From Rubrivivax sp. (GTDB lineage: Bacteria > Pseudomonadota > Gammaproteobacteria > Burkholderiales > Burkholderiaceae_C), in contig JAIXWM010000079.1 of NCBI GenBank assembly GCA_027491255.1, forward strand, positions 32,907-96,906: a stretch of DNA of 64,000 nt, in the 5' to 3' direction. The number at the start of each line of letters is the position of its first letter. The first letter of the stretch is position 1. The position numbers and the translations under genes are program-made. The notes under the pieces are model-generated. The model was not told the origin of the DNA. It did not search any database and saw nothing but the letters and a program-made list of their open reading frames with translations. Shown one piece after another: positions 24,541 through 35,546 of this stretch.

Positions 24541-25527
24541 TCAGACCCGGATGCGGATGATGACCCGCATCCACAGCACGCCCACCGCAATGCCTGTCAG
24601 CGCCGCCGCGACCAAGGTATGCCCGGCCGGATCGGTCCAGAGCACGGCCAGGAACTTCGGATGCACGAGGTGCACGACCAGGGCCATGACAAAGGGCAGC
24701 AAGGTCAGGATCCATGCCGACAGCCGGCCTTCGGCCGACATCGTGCGGACTTCGCCGAACAGCCGCAGCCGCGCGCGCACGATGCCCGAGATCTTGTCCA
24801 GCACCTCGGCCAGGTTGCCGCCAGCCTCGCGCTGCACCGTGACCGCCACCGCAAAGTAGCCCGCGTCAGCCAGCGGCACGCGGCGGGCGAAGCGGTCCAG
24901 CGCCTCCGGTACGGGCAGGCCGTAGTTCATCTCCTCGAACAGCAGACGAAAATCACGCACCAGGGGGTCGGGCAGTTCCTGCGCCGCCATGCGCACCGCC
25001 GCGGAGAAGGCGTGGCCAGCGCGCAGGGCGCGCGCGAGCAGGTCCAGGGCTTGCGGGAATTGACGCTCGACGAGCACGCGCCGCCGGGCGCGGCAGCGCG
25101 CTACCCACCACCATGGCGCGCCTGCCGCCAGCGCGCCGAGCAACACCGCCTGCAGGTCGGGCAGGTCGGTGGCGAGTGCGGCGCCCGCGCCAACCGCCAG
25201 CCCGAGCAGCGTCGAACCTGCGAGCAGGTCGGCCGCCCGCCACGACAGTCCCGCGAGCTCGACCCAGCGCTCCAGCGCCAGTCCCGCCGCGTGGCGCGTC
25301 AGCGCCGCCTGCAGCGCCGGGAACGCGCCCGCGGCGCGGACCCGTGCCGCATCGCCAGCGGCGGCCGGGGGCTCGAGCGTGAGGGCCTGCAGGCGCTGCG
25401 CCAGCCGACGCGCCTGCGGGCCATGCCGCGAGGACCACACCAACCACGAGCCTTCCAGCAGCAACACCACGGCCAGGAAGGCCACCGCCACGAACAACAC
25501 GAAGGACAGGTCGAAGCCAAAGACCAT
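24541..25527 (-). CDS. tadB: Tad pilus inner-membrane platform protein TadB
   Basis: A 328-residue GspF-like protein, paired with TadC to form the membrane base on which Flp pili are assembled. There is an N-terminal membrane segment (about residues 5-27), a pair near 95-130 and a C-terminal pair near 265-320. The GspF domain has [20 protein letters not shown] and the [15 protein letters not shown] motif typical of TadB. The ATG at 25527 overlaps the tadA stop region and has a GGGAG site; a TTG two codons earlier is possible. Order tadA-tadB-tadC is the standard one. Confidence 0.9.
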   Translation of the reverse strand: MVFGFDLSFVLFVAVAFLAVVLLLEGSWLVWSSRHGPQARRLAQRLQALTLEPPAAAGDAARVRAAGAFPALQAALTRHAAGLALERWVELAGLSWRAADLLAGSTLLGLAVGAGAALATDLPDLQAVLLGALAAGAPWWWVARCRARRRVLVERQFPQALDLLARALRAGHAFSAAVRMAAQELPDPLVRDFRLLFEEMNYGLPVPEALDRFARRVPLADAGYFAVAVTVQREAGGNLAEVLDKISGIVRARLRLFGEVRTMSAEGRLSAWILTLLPFVMALVVHLVHPKFLAVLWTDPAGHTLVAAALTGIAVGVLWMRVIIRIRV

Positions 25528-25529
25528 GG

Positions 25530-26972
<1,443 letters not shown>

Positions 26973-27074
26973 GGTCGATCTCGGTTCGCATGCACGTCAC
27001 GGAAAGCGGGTCGAGGGGCTGACAGCGCACACAAGACGCCGCGGGCACTGCTGCGGGCCGACATGGTCCTTGCC

Positions 27075-28262
27075 TCAGCGCGCAACCGGTGCAGCCTGCA
27101 GCCACCGGCCCCACCACGACGGGGTACGGTCCGCCTGCGGCGCCTGGGGCGCCGCCTCGGTCAACGCCTGCAGGCCGCGCTGCAAGGCGCTGCGCGGCGC
27201 CACCTCGGCCACCGGCCGACCCTGGTCGATGGCGGCCGTGGCCACCTCGTACTGGTTGGGCAGGGTCGCGATGCGCTCGGTGCCCAGGGCGCGCTGGAGG
27301 TCGCGCAAGGTCAGCGTCGTTCCCGGCTGGTGTCTGTTGACGACCCACCGGATCTTGTCCGTCGGGTAGCCCAGCCCTTCGAACACGCGCTTCAGGCGCT
27401 GGGCATCGCGCAGGAAGGGCAAGGTCAGCTGCAGCACCGGGTAGACCCGATCGGCCAGGTCCAAGGCCTGCAGCGTGACCGGGTTCAGCAGCCGGCCGAC
27501 GTCGAGCACCACGTGGTCGTGCAGACCCCGCGCGACCTGGACGATGCGACGCACATGCGCCGGTGTGACCTCGGCCGACAGGGTCGGATCCTCGGGCGCC
27601 GCGAGCACCCACAGGCCCGGGCCCGCCTCGACCAGGCTGGAGCGCAGCAGTTCGGCATCAAGCCGGCCGATGTCGCGCGCGAGGTCGGCGATGTGGCGCG
27701 GCGCCGGCCGCGTCGTGAGGCACAGCGCGGCGTCGCCGAACTGCAGGTTCAGGTCGATCAGCAACACACGCCGCCGGCCCTGGCGCGCGAGCAGGTGCGC
27801 GAGGTTGACCGCCACCAGCGTCGTGCCCGCACCACCCTTGCAGGACACGACCCCGAGGACCTCGCCCGTGGCGCCGCGCGGATCGGCTGCCGCGGGGAAG
27901 CGCTTGCGCAGTTGGCGGCGCAGCGCGGCCAGCACGGCGTCGGGAGCGGCCGGCGCGGGCAGCACCTCGCGCACGCCGGCGCGCATCGCGCGCAGCAGCG
28001 TCTCGGGACCGGTCTCGGCGCTGACGGCCAGGAAGTCGGTGCGCGGGTGCGTGGCAGCCCAGTGCTCGACCTGGGCCAGCGACGTGCCCGCCGACAACTC
28101 CACGAGCGCCAGGTCGGGCGGCTCGACATCGAGCAGGGGCGTGACCGCGTCGGCCTCGCCCGCGACGGCCTCGATCTCGAGCTCGGACTCCAGGTCGAGC
28201 GCCTGCGACCAGGCCCGCAGGGTGCGCGCCTGAGGGGACAACAAAAGGATCTTCGTCGGCAT
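27075..28262 (-). CDS. tadZ: Tad pilus localisation protein TadZ/CpaE
   Basis: A 395-residue protein with an N-terminal receiver-like domain (about residues 1-125) and a MinD/ParA-like ATPase domain. The deviant Walker A is VVSCKGGAGTTLVAVNLAH near residues 138-156. TadZ proteins mark the site where the pilus machine is built, often the cell pole. The phosphate-accepting Asp of the receiver domain is not obvious (the likely position reads DLALVELS), so it is probably a pseudo-receiver. It sits between the pseudopilin-like genes and tadA, the usual place. Confidence 0.9.
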   Translation of the reverse strand: MPTKILLLSPQARTLRAWSQALDLESELEIEAVAGEADAVTPLLDVEPPDLALVELSAGTSLAQVEHWAATHPRTDFLAVSAETGPETLLRAMRAGVREVLPAPAAPDAVLAALRRQLRKRFPAAADPRGATGEVLGVVSCKGGAGTTLVAVNLAHLLARQGRRRVLLIDLNLQFGDAALCLTTRPAPRHIADLARDIGRLDAELLRSSLVEAGPGLWVLAAPEDPTLSAEVTPAHVRRIVQVARGLHDHVVLDVGRLLNPVTLQALDLADRVYPVLQLTLPFLRDAQRLKRVFEGLGYPTDKIRWVVNRHQPGTTLTLRDLQRALGTERIATLPNQYEVATAAIDQGRPVAEVAPRSALQRGLQALTEAAPQAPQADRTPSWWGRWLQAAPVAR

Positions 28263-28301
28263 GGTGGGCGTCGGCGTGGGTTGGGGAAACGGCGGTGAGC
28301 C

Positions 28302-28754
28302 TCAGGAACAGGCCGCGTTGTCGGCGCTGCGCATGGCCTCGCGGCGCAGCGTCGTCGCGAACGAGGGCATGGCCAGCGACTGCAAGGCCGGCACGGGCAG
28401 GAAGGCCTCGTGCACCACGCCGCTGAGTTCGACCCGAACGGCCGCGCAATCGGCGACCGTGCAGCCGCTGTCCTGGCCCGAGGCGTCGAGCCAGGTTACG
28501 CGGACCTGGGCTGCGCGCACCCCTGACACGCGTGCGAGCACGGCCCTGATGACGGCATCGTCGTCGCGATCGCAGACCACAGCCAGCCGGGCGCCGTGGC
28601 GCGTGGCATCGACGGCCGCGTTCCAGGTCCACAACAGCCGGCCGACCTCCACGCCAGCCAGCAGCAGCACGCACACGAGGCCGGTGACGAGCGCGAACTC
28701 CACCGCCGCCGCGCCACGCTGGAGCCGGGAACGCAAGGGTACTCTCGAGAACAT
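28302..28754 (-). CDS. TadE/TadF-like minor pseudopilin
   Basis: A 150-residue protein with the TadE signature at the N-terminus: RGAAAVEFALVTGLVCVLLL, a prepilin-type hydrophobic stretch with E at position five of the mature part. The remainder is a small periplasmic domain with three or four Cys (VVCDRDDD, SGCTVADCAA) that could form disulfides. I use the ATG at 28754; the open frame extends to 28829 but overlaps the upstream gene. The protein is probably processed by TadV and takes part in pilus assembly with the TadE neighbour. By position it may be TadF. Confidence 0.82.
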   Translation of the reverse strand: MFSRVPLRSRLQRGAAAVEFALVTGLVCVLLLAGVEVGRLLWTWNAAVDATRHGARLAVVCDRDDDAVIRAVLARVSGVRAAQVRVTWLDASGQDSGCTVADCAAVRVELSGVVHEAFLPVPALQSLAMPSFATTLRREAMRSADNAACS

Positions 28755-28825
28755 GCCGGGCCGTCCCAAGTCCTGCTGACTGCCACGGGGGGCGGGCTGG
28801 ACGCGGCCCGGTCCTGGGGCGCCAC

Positions 28826-29344
28826 TCACAGCGGTGCCCTCATGGTGGCGCTGATCGTCGGGAAGCGGCGGTTGGTCAGCGCGACGCCGCTTCCAGGCAG
28901 CGTGATGCCCAGTACGCTGGTGAAGACGTAGCCCTCGATCGTCACGGTGGCGAGGTTCATCACGCCACGCCCGGTAGGCTGGTTCGCGTGGGTCGCCGGG
29001 CAGGTCAAGGCGTCACAGACCAGGACCGTTGCTGGCGTCAAGCCCACCGCCAGCGGGGATCCGGTGCAATCGGCGCGACCGTAGACCGCGAGGCAGCGTG
29101 CCTCGCCCTGCACGGCGCTGTCACCCGGCCCGTACTGCGCGAGGTGGCGCGCTGCGTCCCGCACACTCTTGCCCAGCGTGTTGAAGGTGTGGATCGCGCG
29201 CCCGAATTCGGCCACACCGAGGACGATCAGCAGCAGGGGCACGAGCAGGAGCGCGAGTTCCACCGCGGCGACGCCGCGCGTGCGGCCCAACTGGCCAGCA
29301 GCAAACGAGTTCCGGTTCAAGCGACACATCGGATCGGCCCTCAT
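28826..29344 (-). CDS. tadE: TadE-like minor pseudopilin
   Basis: A 172-residue protein with a prepilin-like signal: TRGVAAVELALLLVPLLLIV about residues 22-41, cleavage expected at G/VAAVE. The periplasmic part has paired Cys (RCLAVYGRADC, VCDALTC). The ATG at 29344 overlaps the tadG stop by four bases, so they are translated together. In Tad systems TadE and TadF are needed for pilus formation, probably in the periplasm. This one is followed by a second TadE/F-like gene. Confidence 0.85.
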   Translation of the reverse strand: MRADPMCRLNRNSFAAGQLGRTRGVAAVELALLLVPLLLIVLGVAEFGRAIHTFNTLGKSVRDAARHLAQYGPGDSAVQGEARCLAVYGRADCTGSPLAVGLTPATVLVCDALTCPATHANQPTGRGVMNLATVTIEGYVFTSVLGITLPGSGVALTNRRFPTISATMRAPL

Positions 29345-30642
29345 TGCACCAACGCCGGAACCAGCGGGCCGACGCTGCCTTGGTCACCCGGCACGCCCCC
29401 GCTCGCGCACGGACTGCCCGGCTCGTCGGAGCGGCCCAGGTATTCGATCTGGCTGCGAACCGACTGACCCTGCTTGCGATAGGGGTCGAGCAGCAGCACG
29501 CAGGCATAGGCGCGGATGGGCGCGTGCTGGCTGCCCACGAAGCTGCCACAGTCGACGATGGGCACGGTCACGAGCCGGCGTGCCGCACCGCTGTCGCGGT
29601 GCTGCGCCGTCGTCGAGGGCGAATACGGGTTCGTGTAGAAGGGCGGCTGCAGCCCGGCGACGTTGGAGGTCGGGGTGTTGGCGGCGCGCGCGGCCTGATA
29701 GTTGGGCACCCCGGCCACGCTGCCGCCCCAGGCATTGCGGCCGAGCGGCCAGTTGCCCTGGCTGCCGCTCCAGCCATAGGCCATGCCGGTGTGGTCCGGC
29801 GGCGCCGTGTCGACCTGCGGGTTGCCGTTACCGTTGCGGTACAGGCCGAAGCGCGAGTTGTAGGCGGTCTCGAGCGAACTGATGTTCCCGGTCTGGCCGA
29901 CGCAGCCGGGCGCGGGCTTGCCGGTCCCGGCGCTCGAGCACGAGCCGCTGGTCCGGGGCGGCGGCACGGTGCACTGGCCGGAGCCGGCGAGGATGCAGGC
30001 CAGCTCCTGCGCGCCGCCGCCGCTGCAGCCCGGCGTAGAGGCCGAGGGATCGAAGTCCACCCAGCGGAAGTTGCCGGTGTAGTTGTTCCTGTTGCCCTCG
30101 GAGAAGTTCACGCCGTACCAGTTGTTGCGCACATACCCGAGGTCGGCGCCCGTGCCGAGCGCGCACATCCCCATCGGGATCGCGCACGCTGTCTGCGCCG
30201 GCGCCAGCGTGGCCGTCGCCTGGGCCGTCACGGTCTGCTCGCCGAAGCCCCAGAGCTGCATGAACCAGGGGGCGATGCGGTCGCGGCTGACCGTGCAGCG
30301 CGCGTACCGGGCCGTGGCCGCAGCGACGTCGGCGGCCGCCCAGGCCGAGGAAGCGCCTTGCAGGTTGTCGGAAAAGCGGACGGCGACCTGCGTCGCCGCA
30401 ATGGGCGCCCCCTGGAAGTCCGCGCGGTGGCGCGCCGCCACGGCCAGGCCCGCGGCTTCGGCGCGCTGGAAGGCCTGCAGCGGGATGGCGGGCGCACCGG
30501 CCAGCTCCTGGCTGGCCGCAAGCGCACAGGCGTCGGCTGCGTTCTGCAGCTCGGTCTTCGCGAGGTACAGGCGCCCGCCGTCGACGGCCAGGCCGGCGAA
30601 GCCCAGCACGACGGCCAGCACCAGCGCCACGAGCACGGTCAT
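29341..30642 (-). CDS. tadG: TadG-like Flp pilus assembly protein
   Basis: A 433-residue protein of the TadG type. The N-terminus TVLVALVLAVVLGFAGLAVD is a membrane anchor, followed by GGRLYLAKTELQNAADACAL, the conserved block of the Tad domain. The large periplasmic part is rich in Gly, Asn and Cys (GCSGGGAQELAC, GSCSSAGTGKPAPGC). The ATG at 30642 overlaps the rcpA stop by four bases; the open frame continues 415 codons further but only as a shadow of rcpA. TadG usually lies at the end of tad operons; here it is between the secretin and tadE. Confidence 0.85.
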   Translation of the reverse strand: MTVLVALVLAVVLGFAGLAVDGGRLYLAKTELQNAADACALAASQELAGAPAIPLQAFQRAEAAGLAVAARHRADFQGAPIAATQVAVRFSDNLQGASSAWAAADVAAATARYARCTVSRDRIAPWFMQLWGFGEQTVTAQATATLAPAQTACAIPMGMCALGTGADLGYVRNNWYGVNFSEGNRNNYTGNFRWVDFDPSASTPGCSGGGAQELACILAGSGQCTVPPPRTSGSCSSAGTGKPAPGCVGQTGNISSLETAYNSRFGLYRNGNGNPQVDTAPPDHTGMAYGWSGSQGNWPLGRNAWGGSVAGVPNYQAARAANTPTSNVAGLQPPFYTNPYSPSTTAQHRDSGAARRLVTVPIVDCGSFVGSQHAPIRAYACVLLLDPYRKQGQSVRSQIEYLGRSDEPGSPCASGGVPGDQGSVGPLVPALVQ

Positions 30643-32390
30643 GGCTGCAACGCATCCCGCATGCGGCCGCTCGCAGGGGGTGCGCCGGCGCCGCCAGCGG
30701 CCGCGCCCGCGTCCGGCCCGCGCCGTCCCGGCAGCGGCAGCTGGCGGGCGTCCACGGGCGCCACGGTCTGGCCCTGGCGCTGGCTGGCCTCGGGGTCGTT
30801 GCGCTGTGTGCGCGCAAGCTCGCGCGCTGCGTCCTCGACCCGCCGCCCTCCTTCGAGCCGGCCCTCGATCATGAGCTCCTGGCGCGTCGGTGGCACGTAG
30901 CCGTCCGTGGGCAGGCGGAATTCCGGGGGCAGCGGCCGCACCAGACGCGGGGTGATCACGAACACGAGCTCGGAGCGGTCGTTCTGGAACTGCGTGCTGC
31001 GGAACAAGGCGCCGATGACCGGCAGTTCGCCGAGGAAGGGGAAGGCCTTGATGCTGGTCGTGTCGTTGTTGCGGATCAGGCCGCCGATGGCGAAACTCTG
31101 CCCGTCCATCAGCTGCACCGTGGTCTCGGCGCGGCGTGCGGTGAACGAAGGCAGCACCGCCGTGCCGGCCGTGCCGCTGGCGACGATGCCGATGCCTTCG
31201 CGGTTCAGCTCCGAGACCTCGGGCCGCACGCGCAGGTGGATGCGCCCGTTGCCCAGCACCGTGGGCGTGAAACGCAGCGAGACGCCGAACTCCTTCTCCT
31301 CCAGCGTCACGGTGCGGTTGCCCGTGGTGCCGTTGTCCTGGGCGACGGGGATGAAGACCTTGCCGCCAGCCAGGAAGCTGCCGGTCTGGCCACTGAGCGC
31401 CATCACCGTTGGCTCGGCCAGCACCTTGACCAGCGCCTGGTCCTTCTGCCCATCGATCTTCAGGCCGAAGGCGCCCGCGGCCTTGGCCACGCCGAGCGCA
31501 CCATTGCCGCCGGACAGGAAGTCCGCCAGCAGCGAATAGGTCCACTGCCCGCGCGTGCGCGAGCCGCTGACCTGGACGCCGATCTGGTCGATCAGCGCCT
31601 TGGAGACTTCGGCCACCTTGACCTCGAGCATCACCTGCTGCGGGGAGCCGACCTCGAGCAGGTTCACCAGGCGCGGACTGTGCGCAGCACCGTCGTGGCT
31701 GCGCAGGAAGGCCTGGGCCAGCTCGGTCACGCGCGCCAGCGCCTCGCTGTCGGTGACGGTGCCGCTGAGCACGACGCCGTCGAAGGCCGCCGTGACACGC
31801 ACCTCCTTCTCGGCCGGCAGCAGGCGCTCCAGCAGCGCCTGCAGCGCGCTGGTGTCGAGCCCGACGACGACGTCCAGCGCGGTGCAACGCCCGAAAGCAT
31901 CCACGAGCACCAGGTTCGTCGCCCCCAGGGTGCGCGCCTGCAGCACGATCTCGCGCGGCGACAGCAGCAGCACGTCGACATCAGCCACACCGGGGCGCTG
32001 CTCGCTGCCCGCGCGGGCTGCAGCTTCGCGGCGCGGGGCGCGGTCGGCGCTGGATTCGGACGGGCCGCTGCGCGCCGCCGGCGCCTGCTCGGGGTTGCCG
32101 AGGACGACGCGACGCACGGGCGCGGCCGGCCGCCAGACGGTGGACTTGCCCACCGACAGGTGGACCGGCGGCGCCGCCTCCACTTCCAGGCAGGGGTTGG
32201 CGGGCAGTGCCGGGGGGGCGGCCGGCGCCGGGGCGGCTGCCTGCGCCCACACGGCGGTGGCGCCCATGGCGAGGACAGCGCCCAGGCTCAGGCCGACCAC
32301 CGGGCCGCGACCGGACGTTGCAGCGCGCTGGCGCATGGCGGTGAAGCGGGCCACGGGAAAGCAGCGGGCATCGGGCAGTCTGGAATTCAT
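30639..32390 (-). CDS. rcpA: Tad outer-membrane secretin RcpA/CpaC
   Basis: A 583-residue secretin, the outer-membrane channel of the Tad pilus. A signal peptide lies near residues 31-55 (GLSLGAVLAMGATAVWAQAA). Then come a pilus-type secretin N-terminal domain (PREIVLQARTLGATNLVLVD), a BON domain (VVLSGTVTDSEALARVTELA) and the secretin core with GGLIRNNDTTSIKAFPFLGE and LVFVITPRLVRPLPPEF. The C-terminal 90 residues are Gly/Ala/Pro-rich. The ATG at 32390 is used; an internal ATG at 32336 would give a more compact signal peptide. A 115-base gap separates it from rcpC. Confidence 0.9.
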   Translation of the reverse strand: MNSRLPDARCFPVARFTAMRQRAATSGRGPVVGLSLGAVLAMGATAVWAQAAAPAPAAPPALPANPCLEVEAAPPVHLSVGKSTVWRPAAPVRRVVLGNPEQAPAARSGPSESSADRAPRREAAARAGSEQRPGVADVDVLLLSPREIVLQARTLGATNLVLVDAFGRCTALDVVVGLDTSALQALLERLLPAEKEVRVTAAFDGVVLSGTVTDSEALARVTELAQAFLRSHDGAAHSPRLVNLLEVGSPQQVMLEVKVAEVSKALIDQIGVQVSGSRTRGQWTYSLLADFLSGGNGALGVAKAAGAFGLKIDGQKDQALVKVLAEPTVMALSGQTGSFLAGGKVFIPVAQDNGTTGNRTVTLEEKEFGVSLRFTPTVLGNGRIHLRVRPEVSELNREGIGIVASGTAGTAVLPSFTARRAETTVQLMDGQSFAIGGLIRNNDTTSIKAFPFLGELPVIGALFRSTQFQNDRSELVFVITPRLVRPLPPEFRLPTDGYVPPTRQELMIEGRLEGGRRVEDAARELARTQRNDPEASQRQGQTVAPVDARQLPLPGRRGPDAGAAAGGAGAPPASGRMRDALQP

Positions 32391-32505
32391 GGTGTCGGAG
32401 GCAGGCAGTGGCACAACGGCCCTACGGACAGGCCGCGAGCGTCGACGGTGGATCGGGGGAGGAGCGACGAGGACGCAGGGAGCGGCAAACCGCCGCACAC
32501 CGCCG

Positions 32506-33390
32506 TCAGAAGCACTCGGTGCGGCGCACCGGACCGGCGACGATCTCGACGCAGGACTTGGGCGCGGCAGCAGGCTCCGGCAGTGGTGCGGGTGGTGGCG
32601 AGGGCGGCGGCGCCGCAGCGCGAGCGCGCGCCGGTGCGGCCGGTCCCGGCTTGCGCGCGGGCGCCGGCGGTGCCGGAGACGACACCGCGGCCAGACCCAG
32701 CAATTCGGCCTTCGTTGCGCCGCCGGTGGCCGCACCCTGCGGGTCGGTCTGGTTGCGCAGCACGAGCGAGAGCGTGCCGACGCTGCGCGCGAGGTCCAGC
32801 TTCTCGGCCTGCGCGGGCGTGACCTCCAGCGTCACCGCGCTGACGACCTTGGGGCGGCTGGCGTCGCGGTCGGCCTCCTGGGCCACCGCCAGCACGAGGA
32901 TGCGTTCCAGCACGATCTTGGAGATCGAACGGTCGGCGTCGCCGCGCCGACCGCCCTCGTCCTGCGTGTTGACCAGCACGTCGACGTAGGTGCCCGGCAG
33001 GGCGAAGCCGGCCACGCCGACGACATCGTTGACCCGCACCGTCATGGCGCGCTTGCCTTCCGGCACGACCGCCGACAGACCGGCACGCGCACCCACCGGC
33101 GCCAATCGCGCCTCGGTCAGCGGCTCGCCGCGCTGCAGCGCGACCGTGACGACGCGCCCGTCCAGACCCTCGATCGCGGTGAAGGCGCCGGCTGGCACGC
33201 TTGCGCGCGGCCACTCGGCCAGACGAACCATCTGGGGCGAAAGCCGGCCCCCGATGGGGACGTCGGCATGGGCGACAGCAATCCGCCCCATGTCGCCCCC
33301 CTTCCCCTGCAACCAGCGCGCCGCCAGCACCACCGCCACCAAGCCAGCCGCCAGCGCAGCCAACAGCATCCACCATCCCCTGGATCTCAT
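32506..33390 (-). CDS. rcpC: Flp pilus assembly protein RcpC/CpaB
   Basis: A 294-residue periplasmic or outer-membrane-linked protein. It begins MRSRGWWMLLAALAAGLVAV, a membrane anchor, followed by an SAF domain (about residues 40-105: HADVPIGGRLSPQMVRL and RGEPLTEARLAP). The block GVAGFALPGTYVDVLVNTQD is typical of CpaB. The C-terminal 70 residues are an Ala/Pro-rich low-complexity tail ending in a Cys pair (SCVEIV, TECF). RcpC works with the RcpA secretin. The ATG at 33390 follows an AAGG site; longer frames upstream are shadows. Confidence 0.88.
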   Translation of the reverse strand: MRSRGWWMLLAALAAGLVAVVLAARWLQGKGGDMGRIAVAHADVPIGGRLSPQMVRLAEWPRASVPAGAFTAIEGLDGRVVTVALQRGEPLTEARLAPVGARAGLSAVVPEGKRAMTVRVNDVVGVAGFALPGTYVDVLVNTQDEGGRRGDADRSISKIVLERILVLAVAQEADRDASRPKVVSAVTLEVTPAQAEKLDLARSVGTLSLVLRNQTDPQGAATGGATKAELLGLAAVSSPAPPAPARKPGPAAPARARAAAPPPSPPPAPLPEPAAAPKSCVEIVAGPVRRTECF

Positions 33391-33439
33391 GCCTTGTTCG
33401 TCTTTCCTGACTGCGCCCGGCGGTCTGGCCGCGGGCGGT

Positions 33440-33943
33440 TCATGCAAGGGGCAGCCCGTGAAGGGCCACGGCCGCCAGGCTGCCGATCGCCACGGCGGGT
33501 GCATAGGCCTGATGCGTCGGTCGGCCCTGGCGCCGCAGGTGCTGCCAGCCGATCGACGCCAGCGCCAGCAAGCCTCCGGCGACAAAGGTGTAGAGCACCG
33601 CGCGCCAGGCCAGGTCGGGGCCGAGGAAGGCGCCGGCCATCGCCATCAGCTTGACGTCGCCCGCACCCATCGCCCCGCGCAGGTACAGCGGCCACAGCAG
33701 CAAACCGCCGAGCATCAGCCCGGCGGCCCAGGTGCCAATGACGGACAGGCCCGCAGACGGCCACGCCAGAGACTCGCCCGGGCGCGAAGCGGCAGCCAAG
33801 GGCAGCGCCAGCGCCAGCGCAAGTCCCCACGCGACAAGATCGTTGGGCACACGGCGCCGCCGCAGGTCGGTCCAGACCGCGAGCGCGAGAAGCGCGCCCA
33901 GGGCCACCCAGGATGCGGCGACGAGACCGGACACCGGAAGCAT
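33440..33943 (-). CDS. tadV: Tad prepilin peptidase TadV/CpaA
   Basis: A 167-residue type IV prepilin-like aspartic peptidase that cleaves Flp and the TadE/F pseudopilins at the inner membrane. The two catalytic Asp are visible: D26 in WTDLRRRRVPND and D96 in the GxGD motif GAMGAGDVKLM. At least four hydrophobic segments fit the family. It has no N-methylation domain, as is usual for TadV. It is the second gene of the operon, 44 bases after flp. Confidence 0.92.
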   Translation of the reverse strand: MLPVSGLVAASWVALGALLALAVWTDLRRRRVPNDLVAWGLALALALPLAAASRPGESLAWPSAGLSVIGTWAAGLMLGGLLLWPLYLRGAMGAGDVKLMAMAGAFLGPDLAWRAVLYTFVAGGLLALASIGWQHLRRQGRPTHQAYAPAVAIGSLAAVALHGLPLA

Positions 33944-33987
33944 CCAATCGGCCCGCCACCGTCCTCATGCCGCACCCAGCATCGCGC

Positions 33988-34182
33988 TCACTTCAGTGCG
34001 TCGCCCAGTGAGGTGCCGATCGAACTGAACACCGCGTCGAGGTTGTCGCCCACCGTCGTCACGGTGCCGATGATCACGACCGCGATCAGGGCGGCGATCA
34101 GGCCATACTCGATGGCGGTGACGCCGCGTTCATCGCGGATGAAACGCTTCAGCGCGGGGGCCAGGGAACGGATCAACTGCAT
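33988..34182 (-). CDS. flp: Flp-type major pilin
   Basis: A 64-residue Flp pilin. The prepilin leader ends RDERG, and the mature part starts VTAIEYGLIAALIAVVIIGT, the classic Flp motif with Glu and Tyr at positions five and six. TadV should cleave after that Gly near residue 21. The ATG at 34182 has an AAGGAG site seven bases upstream; the long open frame upstream is not coding. Only one flp copy is present. It is the first gene of the operon, and the operon promoter should lie in 34183-34426. Confidence 0.94.
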   Translation of the reverse strand: MQLIRSLAPALKRFIRDERGVTAIEYGLIAALIAVVIIGTVTTVGDNLDAVFSSIGTSLGDALK

Positions 34183-34206
34183 CGCAAACTCCTTGCATCG
34201 TCGAGA

Positions 34207-34240
34207 GGCCGGCCGTGTCGAGAACGGGCGCTGGCCGGCC
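34207..34240. other. Paired GGCCGGCC palindromes in the flp leader
   Basis: Two copies of GGCCGGCC (34207-34214 and 34233-34240) with 18 bases between. Because each is self-complementary they can also pair with each other as an 8-bp stem. They lie 25-58 bases before the flp start, next to the ribosome site, so a leader hairpin could affect flp translation. The rest of the 244-base divergent region 34183-34426 shows no promoter I can name. Confidence 0.35.
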
Positions 34241-34426
34241 GGTGGCGCGCCGCCGACCGCGGCTCCAGGCCCTGCTGAGGGATGCCGCTGTCGTCGATGC
34301 AGATGAGTGTGTCGGCAGGCCGCCGCACGGGCATGAGGATGCTCAGGCTGCGTCCCACCGAGGCGCCTCGAGGCGGCCTCAACCCCCTGGAAGCGCAACA
34401 AAAGCAGGGTCAGACAAGGAGTCCTC

Positions 34427-35260
34427 ATGAGCTACGAATGCCTGGAAGTGCTGCGCGAAGGTGGCGTGGCGCACATCCGCTTGAGCCGCCCCGAGCGGCT
34501 GAACGCCATGGTGGCGTCGTTCTGGTCCGAGCTGCCGCAGGCGGTGCGCGAGCTCGACCGCGCCGGCGGCACGCGTGTGGCCGTGCTGTCATCCACCGGA
34601 CGGCACTTCTCGGCCGGGATGGACCTGTCGGTGTTCGAAGGCGGACAGGCACTGGACACCGGATCGGTGCTTGCGCGCGAGCGTTTCCGCCAGCAGCTGC
34701 GGCGGCTGCAGGCCTCCTTCAACGCCCTGACCGAAGCCCGCTTCCCGGTGATCGCCGCTGTCCAGGGCGGCTGCGTGGGTGGCGCCGTGGACCTCGTGAC
34801 GGCCTGCTGCCTGCGCTACTGCAGCGCCGATGCCTTCTTCGTGATCCAGGAGATCCACCTGGGCATGATGGCCGACGTCGGCACGCTCAACCGCATGCCG
34901 CGCCAGCTGCCCGAGGCCGTGGTGCGCGAACTCGCCTACACCGGCGACCGGCTCGGCGCGGCACGCGCCGAGCGCCTGGGCTTCGTCAACGGCGTGTTCG
35001 ACACGCCCGAGGCCACGCTCGAAGGCGCGCTCGCGGTGGCCCGCCGCATCGCGGCCAAGGCGCCGTTGGCGGTGGCGGCGTCCAAGGAAATGATCTCCTA
35101 CACCCGAGACCACGGCGTGGCCGAGTCCTTTGCCTACCTCAACGCGCTGCAGCCCGGCATCTTCAGTCCCGAGGACATCGCGCGCGCGGCCGCGGCGCAG
35201 AAGGCCGGCACGAGCGCGGTGTTCGACGACCTGCCGCCACTGGATCCTGGCATGGGCTAG
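34427..35260 (+). CDS. Delta3,5-delta2,4-dienoyl-CoA isomerase-like crotonase
   Basis: A 277-residue crotonase. The oxyanion motif is GRHFSAGMDLSVFEGG (about residues 58-73). The catalytic residues of dienoyl-CoA isomerase are all in place: D122 (GGAVDLVTA), E142 (IQEIHLG) and D150 (MMADVGTLNRMP). It should shift conjugated double bonds of a 3,5-dienoyl-CoA to 2,4 in unsaturated fatty acid breakdown. AAGGAG lies before the ATG. It is a single gene divergent from the Tad operon and convergent with hrpA; the 286 bases between it and hrpA (35261-35546) hold nothing I recognise. Confidence 0.88.
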   Translation: MSYECLEVLREGGVAHIRLSRPERLNAMVASFWSELPQAVRELDRAGGTRVAVLSSTGRHFSAGMDLSVFEGGQALDTGSVLARERFRQQLRRLQASFNALTEARFPVIAAVQGGCVGGAVDLVTACCLRYCSADAFFVIQEIHLGMMADVGTLNRMPRQLPEAVVRELAYTGDRLGAARAERLGFVNGVFDTPEATLEGALAVARRIAAKAPLAVAASKEMISYTRDHGVAESFAYLNALQPGIFSPEDIARAAAAQKAGTSAVFDDLPPLDPGMG

Positions 35261-35546
35261 CCACCCGGCCGCCTGGCCTGTCAACCTGAGAACGGCGGCG
35301 GGGCGCGCCGGCGCGAACCGAAGGCAGCGGCGCTTGGGTTCTTGCCCGCCCTGCCGCGCGCACGACAGGCCACGGCACCGGCGCGGCGGCCCGTGTCTGC
35401 CCTCCCCCCGGACGGGATCAGGGTGGAGACAGGCTGGCGCCGGTCACGAGACCGCTGACTTCCGCCCTCCCCCGCTTCCAACCCTCTCCCCCCGAGATAG
35501 GCAGACTCATGGCAGGGGCGAGGGTGCGTGCGTCGCGCGCGGGCGC

